Positions 6,120 through 11,831 of a stretch of DNA of 11,831 nucleotides are shown in pieces. Each line of letters starts with the position of its first letter. Position 1 is the first letter of the stretch. The notes under the pieces are model-generated. The model had not been told where the DNA came from. It saw only the letters and a program-made list of their open reading frames with translations, and did no database searches. This stretch comes from Candidatus Zixiibacteriota bacterium. GTDB taxonomy: Bacteria > Zixibacteria > MSB-5A5 > CAIYYT01. The position numbers and the translations under genes are program-made. The stretch covers positions 1 through 11,831 of the forward strand of contig CAUJJY010000383.1 of assembly GCA_963205155.1 (NCBI GenBank), given 5' to 3'.

Positions 6120-8051
6120 ATGCTCATAATCCGACTTTTGGCCGCTTTGGCATTGCTACTCGCGATTCCATTTCCACTCCCCTATATATGTGCCGCGGGC
6201 CAGAGCCTGCCACACATTGAAGAACAAGCTGGTACGGAGTCAACTGGGCGCGCGGTTGATCAGGCAGAGAGTCCCGCCCCGCAACCTGTAATTCCAAGCG
6301 TGATTGTTCCACTGCTTGATTTCGATCAAGTACCAATACAAGACGCCATTGCTGCACTCTTTCGCCCCTTTGGTGTCAATGTTTGGGTCAGTCCTGATGT
6401 CGGTGGTGCAATCACTGTTTATCTGGCTGATGTGCAATTGGGGGATGCGTTTCAACTCTTGATTAAAGAGGGCAAACTTCGGTATTCATATGAAGATAAT
6501 ATCATCAAAGTCTACCCGGTGGAAGAAGCTCAGTTGTATGACACTGAAGTTAGCTTTGCGGATGGACTGCTGTCACTAAACTTTCGCGCTGTTCCCCTGC
6601 GAGTCGGCATTGCCAAGATAGTCGAAGCGGCACGCTTCAATATTGTGACGGACCAAGGGCTCTCGGGCACGTTGACCGGGATCCTTGCACAAGTTCCGTT
6701 CAGTCCAGGACTTGAGGCGCTACTGTCTTCAAATGGATTCGCTGTCGAATTTCGTGATAGCATTGCATATGTCACTCGCTTCGAAGATTCGAGTGCGCCG
6801 CGGCGATATGCTGCTTACGAAGTCGGGTGCGATAGTGGCGCAATTACCCTTGATGTTCGTAATGCCGACCTTCAGAGGCTTGTAGAGGACATTGCTCTCA
6901 AATGCGGTCTGCAAATTGTCTTGTACGGGACCCTGACCGGCAATGTCACAATCAAGTGCGTTCAGACATCGATCGAAGACGTGCTGACGTTGTTGTTTCG
7001 CGGGACACAGTATACGTTCAAACACGAGCGCGATATATATCAATTCGGATCAGCGCAACTGGAAGAAATGCGCACCAGCCGGCTAATTCGCCTGAACCAC
7101 ATGGTCGCCGACGACTTGATCAAGATCATTCCTGCGAGTATTTCTACCAAAATCGCTGTAACGATTGTGCAAGGCCAAAACGGCTTTATCGCGACCGGAC
7201 CATTCGGGACAATAAAGGAGCTTGAGCAGTTTGTCGAATCATTCGACCGTCCCCAGGCTCAAGTCTTGATCGAAGCGTTGGTCGTCGATTTTTCCACCGA
7301 CTACTTGCGAGAGTTCTCAATCATAGCCAACAACACCGGCAAGGCTGCCCTCGACGCGTCCAGCGAGCGTTACTATCCGGAGATTCAGCTCAACACCACC
7401 GGCAAGGCCGCAGACAAGTCGCTGCAAGATATCGCGGGAAGATTGGGAGTTAGTAACATTGGTCATTTGTCAGATGATTTCTATGTTCGCTTGCGAGCTC
7501 TGTCGCAGGAAGGAAAGGCGAACATCCGCTCCCGTCCGATCATTGCTGCCCTCAACGGCCATGAAGCATCTATTAGCATTGGAACGACCCAGTACTATTT
7601 GCTGAAGTCTGAAACAATCTACACGGGATCCTCCTCGACACCGACATCGCAAGTCTCACAGCGTTTTGAAACCATCAAGGCAGATATCAGCCTGAAGGTT
7701 ACTCCCTGGGTAACTGCCACCGGCGAAATCATTGTGGACATTGCACCCGAGTTCAATACTCCACAGGGCCAATTTGACCCGGATATTCCACCAACGATTA
7801 ACCATCGGACACTCCATTCTACTGTTCGACTGTTGGATGGCGAGACCATAGTCCTCGGCGGTTTGGTTCAAAGTAGCGAACACACTCGAATTGAAAAGGT
7901 CCCCCTGCTCGGTGAAATCCCAATCTTGGGCAGGATCTTCCAGAATCGGATCAGCACATCCGTCGAAGCCGAGTTGATGATATTTCTCACGCCAAAAGTC
8001 TACTATGGACCTGAAGCTGCCATAGATATCACCGACTATGAAAGACGTTAG
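6120..8051 (+). CDS. Secretin of the PilQ/GspD/MshL superfamily with three N0-like repeats
   Basis: This 643-residue protein would form the ring-shaped outer-membrane pore of a type IV pilus or type II secretion machine. Residues 1 to about 26 are a Sec signal peptide. Three STN/N0-like repeats follow, at about 63-134, 147-222 and 241-312; each has a 'D/N-F/V-R...L...I' helix, a 'G-V/A/T' strand and a closing strand. An N1-type secretin domain covers about 318-385 (RLIRLNHMVADDLIKIIP, then IATG). The C-terminal secretin domain spans about 452-627, with ANIRSRPIIAALNGHEASIS, the membrane-lip loop, and the signature VRLLDGETIVLGGLVQS...KVPLLGEIPILGRIFQ. No lipobox is seen, so targeting may need a pilotin or none. 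The next gene starts 18 bases downstream. The superfamily is certain; pilus versus secretion is open. Confidence 0.95.
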   Translation: MLIIRLLAALALLLAIPFPLPYICAAGQSLPHIEEQAGTESTGRAVDQAESPAPQPVIPSVIVPLLDFDQVPIQDAIAALFRPFGVNVWVSPDVGGAITVYLADVQLGDAFQLLIKEGKLRYSYEDNIIKVYPVEEAQLYDTEVSFADGLLSLNFRAVPLRVGIAKIVEAARFNIVTDQGLSGTLTGILAQVPFSPGLEALLSSNGFAVEFRDSIAYVTRFEDSSAPRRYAAYEVGCDSGAITLDVRNADLQRLVEDIALKCGLQIVLYGTLTGNVTIKCVQTSIEDVLTLLFRGTQYTFKHERDIYQFGSAQLEEMRTSRLIRLNHMVADDLIKIIPASISTKIAVTIVQGQNGFIATGPFGTIKELEQFVESFDRPQAQVLIEALVVDFSTDYLREFSIIANNTGKAALDASSERYYPEIQLNTTGKAADKSLQDIAGRLGVSNIGHLSDDFYVRLRALSQEGKANIRSRPIIAALNGHEASISIGTTQYYLLKSETIYTGSSSTPTSQVSQRFETIKADISLKVTPWVTATGEIIVDIAPEFNTPQGQFDPDIPPTINHRTLHSTVRLLDGETIVLGGLVQSSEHTRIEKVPLLGEIPILGRIFQNRISTSVEAELMIFLTPKVYYGPEAAIDITDYERR

Positions 8052-8069
8052 GGATCAGGAGCGGGCTAA

Positions 8070-9395
8070 ATGCAGGCGCGAATATTCAGGAAGTTCATTG
8101 GATCGACTCATGCCTTAGCACTCAAGGCGCAGAAAGCAATTCGGCGATTTCCTGCAGACCCAATTGAACACACGATTGTCCTTGAAACCAATGGCATAAA
8201 TTTCGTTGTCTGGCGTGAACACCATTCGCGCAAAGCAAACACTATGATGAGAAGCGCTGTTGAGCCGCTCAATGTCGTCTCGTTTTTGAGAACAATGCGA
8301 GAAACAGAATACATCGGTGAACCAATTCCGGTGATTCTTCATCCATCCTGTGTCTGCTTAAAATCATTTCAGACAAACACCGAGAACCCCGAAAAGTGGT
8401 TAGCCTCTCATCTTGCTGAGGTCGCCCCCCCGGGTAATCGCCGGGAACTTGTCATGTGTTACCGGACTTCGACCCTGAATCATCTTCTCGTGGCTTTTGC
8501 ACGTCGCTCATTTCTATCCGAATTGACAGACATGGCGCAACAGAGTCGGATTTCTCTCAAGGGCATTTATGCCGGCGGCTCACTGGCAGCGGATTCTTTG
8601 GCCCGCCAGATCGAACAGCACTGGGAGCAGAGTGTCGACTTCTCGTTGTGCCGTTATGACATTTCCCACGATGGCGATGCCATGCAGATATTTCCACGCC
8701 CGATTGCGAGTAACATTGATATCTCCTCTGCAGGTTCAAAAACCGCATCATTGCCGTCCCGACAATCGATTGCCGCGGGTCAAATGCCAACCTTATCGCC
8801 TCAATCAATACTACTCAATACAAAGGGCGAAACTATCGATTTTGCTCCGCAGATTGGACTGCCCAAGATACTTTCCTCTCACTTTGTGCAGAGATTGGTG
8901 CACGCGGAGTTCATTCTGATTCTTCTACTGCTTGGCGTTCTCTTCTTGCACTGGGGAGTTCAGACTGCTGGCGGCAATCAGTTGTCGGATACGGAATATC
9001 GTCTGGCGGTAGGCGAACTGACGGAATTGCGACAATTAAACAATCAAGCAGCGAAAGAAGTTGAACTCGCCGCCGGTCTGCAAGGACCGCGTTACAAAAC
9101 CTGCAATTTCTTGAAGTCCGTGGCGGTGGCAACGCCGCCCCAGATTTGGCTCTCATCGATCACTTACGTTATTCCGACTTCTGGATCCGCCTGTGTGTTT
9201 GCCTTGAATGGATTTAGCTTGAGTGGGAACGAGCCGTTGCGATTTGCTGACTCGCTTCGCATTGTTCGCGATGTACGATCAGTGACATTGACCAAAGCGA
9301 ATATTGTGGAACATCCATTACCCGGTATGGAACATAAGAGTCCACCGGACCGGTTGACCAAATTCGAAATCACGGGCGAGTATGAAAAAGAGTAG
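8070..9395 (+). CDS. GspL-like protein: degenerate PilM-type domain fused to a PilN-type periplasmic domain
   Basis: The 441 residues have GspL topology. Residues 1 to about 270 are cytoplasmic with an actin-like pattern: HTIVLETNGINFVVW resembles the first beta hairpin of PilM/GspL, and 165-215 would be the second subdomain. The Asp/Gly phosphate loops of true ATP binders are absent, as in GspL. One membrane segment lies at about 280-298. A short coiled coil (307-335) precedes a PilN-like ferredoxin fold at about 343-438, with LKSVAVATPPQIWLSSITYV followed by a second beta-alpha-beta half. In this superfamily the cytoplasmic part recruits the assembly ATPase and the periplasmic part binds the PilO/GspM partner, encoded next. 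AGGAG (8057-8061) lies 8 bases before the start. A divergent MshI-like protein is another name for the same role. Confidence 0.78.
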   Translation: MQARIFRKFIGSTHALALKAQKAIRRFPADPIEHTIVLETNGINFVVWREHHSRKANTMMRSAVEPLNVVSFLRTMRETEYIGEPIPVILHPSCVCLKSFQTNTENPEKWLASHLAEVAPPGNRRELVMCYRTSTLNHLLVAFARRSFLSELTDMAQQSRISLKGIYAGGSLAADSLARQIEQHWEQSVDFSLCRYDISHDGDAMQIFPRPIASNIDISSAGSKTASLPSRQSIAAGQMPTLSPQSILLNTKGETIDFAPQIGLPKILSSHFVQRLVHAEFILILLLLGVLFLHWGVQTAGGNQLSDTEYRLAVGELTELRQLNNQAAKEVELAAGLQGPRYKTCNFLKSVAVATPPQIWLSSITYVIPTSGSACVFALNGFSLSGNEPLRFADSLRIVRDVRSVTLTKANIVEHPLPGMEHKSPPDRLTKFEITGEYEKE

Positions 9396-9921
9396 CAAAC
9401 TCTGGATTAATCAGAATCGGCTTTGGATTAAGAATGCTGCCACAGCCGCGCTCTTGAGCATCATCGCACTCTTCTTGCTTACTGTGGTGATGCCGGAGAT
9501 ATTCTCCACGTGGTACTTGGCCGCAACATCGAAGCGTCCGACACTGGCTGAAATCGAAGGTGAATTGGCGGTCGAGAAAATTCACAGAGATGAGTTGAGG
9601 TACCTGCTTGATTCGCTGGACTTGGACGATTCGCAACAACGGCCATATCAGGCGGTCCTGACCGCAATTAGGGAACGATGTGATCGCCAGCAGATCGCAC
9701 TAATTGGATATGATCAGCTTCAACAGAGTCAGCGGCAAAGCAACAAAGTTTCGTCTTATCGTCTTCTGGTCGAAGGTCGATTTCACGCAATGGCTCTGTT
9801 GCTCGCCGACTTGGAAGCTCTTCCTCATGGATTGACGATTCAGTCACTTGCGTTTGAGCAAAAGTCGCCGGGCTCCGATTTGATTCGCGGCGTCCTCGTG
9901 ATCAACGCGGGAGCAGCATGA
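9382..9921 (+). CDS. PilO/GspM-like inner-membrane alignment protein
   Basis: The 179-residue bitopic protein has a basic N-terminus, one membrane helix at about 18-40, a helical, probably coiled-coil stretch at about 54-105, and a PilO-type ferredoxin fold to the end. The segment SSYRLLVEGRFHAMALLLAD (124-143), followed by LTIQSLAFE, has the spacing of the 'v.l.v.G.y..l..fl..L' signature of PilO. PilO dimerises with PilN in the periplasm and links the inner-membrane platform to PilP and the secretin. The gene overlaps its upstream neighbour by 14 bases and the next by 4, with little Shine-Dalgarno signal at its own start, so it probably depends on translational coupling. Confidence 0.8.
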   Translation: MKKSSKLWINQNRLWIKNAATAALLSIIALFLLTVVMPEIFSTWYLAATSKRPTLAEIEGELAVEKIHRDELRYLLDSLDLDDSQQRPYQAVLTAIRERCDRQQIALIGYDQLQQSQRQSNKVSSYRLLVEGRFHAMALLLADLEALPHGLTIQSLAFEQKSPGSDLIRGVLVINAGAA

Positions 9922-10406
9922 TGTCGGTATTGGGATTCAAGAGGATTGTGCTCGGAGTCCTCGCTATTCTTCTGATCGTGGTTTGGATCAGAAACCTCTT
10001 ATTACTACTACCGACTAAAGAAACTGTCGAGACGACTCAAACTGGCGGCAGGGCAATGAGAGCTTCGGTTCTACCTGCAAGGGGTTCTGATGATATAGTG
10101 TTTGCACTCGACTCCAACATTCGTGATCCATTTCTCCTTCCGCGAACGCTGCCGCCGAAAAATGCTACTCGTACTACTCCAGCGCCGATACCGCGGCCCG
10201 TCGAGTCAATACGGGCGTCACTTAAGGGCCACGTCTTAAACGCCACGCAGTCTTATATCGTTGCATTGGATTCCCTTACCGGAAACATAGCCTTGTATCG
10301 GATCGGTGATTCACTTAACGGATTTCACCTAAATAGAATCACACGATCAGAGATTCAGTGGAAATCAAGGAAAGGCCGTCGTCTTGTCTGGAAAACGAGT
10401 CCCTAA
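9918..10406 (+). CDS. PilP/GspC-like protein linking inner membrane and secretin
   Basis: The 162-residue protein has an N-terminal membrane helix (about 9-31), a linker, the motif NIRDPFLLP (67-75), a Pro-rich stretch (79-94), and an HR-type beta domain (about 98-158) with LKGHVLNATQSYIVALD, LYRIGDSLNGFHL and a final charged strand. RDPF is typical of PilP, and the HR domain of PilP and GspC touches the secretin N0 domain. PilP is usually a lipoprotein; this one has a membrane helix without a lipobox, as in GspC. The start overlaps the previous stop (ATGA). GGGAG (9909-9913) is 4 bases from the ATG at 9918 and 7 from the ATG at 9921, so the second may be the real start. Confidence 0.8.
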   Translation: MMSVLGFKRIVLGVLAILLIVVWIRNLLLLLPTKETVETTQTGGRAMRASVLPARGSDDIVFALDSNIRDPFLLPRTLPPKNATRTTPAPIPRPVESIRASLKGHVLNATQSYIVALDSLTGNIALYRIGDSLNGFHLNRITRSEIQWKSRKGRRLVWKTSP

Positions 10407-11775
10407 GACCATTAATGAGTGCGGTTCTGCTCTACTTGCGGCGTTGGCAATCCTCGCAACTTTAGCGGTGACGATTTCTGGAGTCCTCTTCTTCGGAAGC
10501 TGGCACCGAGCACAAGGAGTGATTTATCTGGAAGACGTTCGCGTACGAAGCCTCGCTGAATCAGGTATACATCATGCTATGGCGGAATTAGCCTCGGATC
10601 CACTCCACCGATTGCGCCAACACAGTGTGGTTCTTGACTCCGCAAATCAGATCACTTATACGATTCGACCTTGGGGCGCCTATCTTCGGATACAGAGCAC
10701 GGGTACTGGGCGACGATTGACTCGGACACTCACTGCAGATATCGGTATGCACCCGCCGGACATTTTTGATCATGTGTTATCCCCAATAGGTCCACCTCTT
10801 CCACTGGTCGTATCAGGAAATACCTTTATCCAGGGCAACGTCTATGTCAGTTCCGGGGGAATCACCACGGGCGAGATAAATGGTCAGGGCTTTCGTGGTG
10901 CCCGGCTTGTCGACGGGACGATAGACACACTCAATCCGCGGCACCTGCCTAAATTCGATGACGCAATCTTGGTTGAGTTTCTGGATTCTCTAGATGCGAC
11001 GAAGAACGAAATCCCGGAAAGCGATTATTCATTGATCTATCGTGACAATGGGGAATTAGCGGTTCTGCCTGTTGATGAAACGTTGGGTGTTCGAACTCGC
11101 GCCAATATCGAATTCGATATGCCGGACTCCATCGAGATTGAATCCACGCATTACTTTTTCGCGGAGCACACCATTCGAGTCCTCGGAAAGACGCATTTGC
11201 GTAATGTTGTTCTTGCTTCCAAAGAAGTAATCGTCGCCCATCAATCGCATTTGGAAAACTGTGTTATCGTTGCCAACCATGCTCAACTTATCGACGGTTC
11301 TACCTTCAGCGGACAAATTATCGCCACCGATACTGTTCGTATCGAGGACAATGCAAACTTGGGAAACCCCACACTAATTCTCCTGCGCGGACGCAGACTT
11401 GACGACCAAATTGTCGGCGAAGTTGAAATCTCATCATCTGGTTCATTGTGGGCAACCGTGGTTCATGGAGTCAACTCTGCCGCAAACAGCAAGATCCCTC
11501 ATACAGTTGCAGCTTGCCGCTTGCATGTTTCCGACGATTCCAATTTGCGCGGATTGCTCTGGTGGGAGGGGTTCGTCGACATCGAAGGCACATTTCATGG
11601 CGCAGCCGCTGTGAATCTCTTTAGCCACTATGTCCAGCCGACAACCTACATGAATTGGCTGGTTGACACCGACCTTCGCTACCTTGATGTCGCTTCGTCG
11701 GCGGCATTTCCAGTGGCGCTTGAGAGTCGTACTCGACCCAGGTTGAGTAAGTTGATCGGCAGCGTTTCGCGATGA
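10384..11775 (+). CDS. PilX/GspK-like prepilin with a large beta-rich (probable beta-helix) body
   Basis: The 463-residue protein begins with a short basic leader ending ECG (residues 12-14), then SALLAALAILATLAVTISG, and later VRSLAESGIHHAMAELA. This is the type III prepilin signal and N-terminal helix of the PilX/GspK group, which lacks Glu5 as here (Ala at +5). Such proteins cap or prime the pilus or pseudopilus. The body is far from typical: about 140-200 and 245-415 are rows of short strands with hydrophobic, Gly and Asn turns (VVLASKEVIVAHQSHLENCV, SGQIIATDTVRIEDNA), as in right-handed beta-helices and bactofilin-like folds. Start: TTG at 10384, 8 bases after AAGGAAAGG (10367-10375); no other good start precedes the helix. 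It overlaps the upstream gene by 23 bases. The prepilin call is firm; the fold is inferred. Confidence 0.75.
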   Translation: MSGKRVPKTINECGSALLAALAILATLAVTISGVLFFGSWHRAQGVIYLEDVRVRSLAESGIHHAMAELASDPLHRLRQHSVVLDSANQITYTIRPWGAYLRIQSTGTGRRLTRTLTADIGMHPPDIFDHVLSPIGPPLPLVVSGNTFIQGNVYVSSGGITTGEINGQGFRGARLVDGTIDTLNPRHLPKFDDAILVEFLDSLDATKNEIPESDYSLIYRDNGELAVLPVDETLGVRTRANIEFDMPDSIEIESTHYFFAEHTIRVLGKTHLRNVVLASKEVIVAHQSHLENCVIVANHAQLIDGSTFSGQIIATDTVRIEDNANLGNPTLILLRGRRLDDQIVGEVEISSSGSLWATVVHGVNSAANSKIPHTVAACRLHVSDDSNLRGLLWWEGFVDIEGTFHGAAAVNLFSHYVQPTTYMNWLVDTDLRYLDVASSAAFPVALESRTRPRLSKLIGSVSR

Positions 11776-11831
11776 AGTTGTCAAACCAACTGACGCGACA
11801 GACTGCTGAATCGGGCTTCTCCCTTGTCGAG
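11772..11831 (+). CDS. Type IV prepilin or pseudopilin, first 20 codons only
   Basis: ATG at 11772 overlaps the previous stop (ATGA) and opens a frame to the window edge. Residues 1-15 are a short polar leader ending in SG, followed by FSLVE. This is the class III signal cut after Gly and methylated at Phe by the prepilin peptidase, with the conserved Glu at +5 that aligns subunits during assembly. The rest of the gene is outside the window, so major pilin, minor pilin (PilV/PilW/FimT-like) and pseudopilin (GspH/I/J) cannot be told apart. Next to a PilX/GspK-like gene, a minor pilin is most likely. Confidence 0.85.
   Translation, partial: MKLSNQLTRQTAESGFSLVE

Noticed and set aside
11443..11784. 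A 113-codon minus-strand frame opposite the end of the PilX/GspK-like gene
   Set aside because: It is antisense to a well-supported gene, shows no motif and has no promoter or ribosome binding site that I can see.
1..11831. tRNA, rRNA, insertion sequence or phage attachment site
   Set aside because: I found no transposase or integrase frames, no flanking direct repeats and no tRNA cloverleaf; nearly all of the sequence is accounted for by two coding blocks and one divergent region.

Overview
The window looks like a piece of a chromosome, probably from an uncultured Gram-negative (diderm) bacterium of roughly 50% GC. An outer-membrane secretin and its inner-membrane partners imply two membranes. 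The very long Sec-exported RHS protein and the divergent pilus proteins fit environmental lineages of the FCB/Zixibacteria/Acidobacteria/Deltaproteobacteria kind. That placement is an impression from gene content, not a computed assignment.

Layout. From position 5606 leftwards to the window edge, on the minus strand, runs one uninterrupted reading frame of at least 1868 codons. It has a Sec signal peptide, a Cys-containing N-terminal half, many YD repeats, an RHS-associated core ending in DPDGR, a hydrophobic Gly/Ala-rich linker, and the start of a nuclease-like toxin tip with a D-H motif. It has no stop in the window, so a search that only accepts closed frames would miss it and leave 5.6 kb looking empty. 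Positions 5607-6119 form a divergent regulatory region of 513 bases. On the minus side it holds a TTGACA box behind an A-rich tract, a leader with several small hairpins (two of them mutually exclusive) and a strong ribosome binding site. On the plus side it holds an inverted repeat, two candidate promoters, a 12-base palindrome, a possible 40-codon ORF and a ribosome binding site.

From 6120 to the right edge there is a tightly packed plus-strand operon of the type IV pilus/type II secretion superfamily: a secretin with three N0-like repeats, a GspL-like protein joining a degenerate PilM-type cytoplasmic domain to a PilN-type periplasmic domain, a PilO/GspM-like protein, a PilP/GspC-like protein with an RDPF motif, a PilX/GspK-like prepilin with a large beta-rich, probably beta-helical body, and the first 20 codons of a prepilin with a textbook GFSLVE processing site. 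All junctions after the secretin overlap, which suggests translational coupling. The ATPase, platform protein and prepilin peptidase are not in the window.

How it may work. The operon builds an envelope-spanning pilus or pseudopilus machine: the secretin is the outer-membrane pore, the GspL-, PilO- and PilP-like proteins form the inner-membrane and periplasmic alignment complex, and the prepilins form the fibre or its tip. The RHS protein is exported by Sec and would need a second step to cross the outer membrane. Its head-to-head placement beside a secretin machine raises the untested idea that this apparatus secretes or displays the RHS toxin. Simple adjacency of unrelated loci is the alternative.
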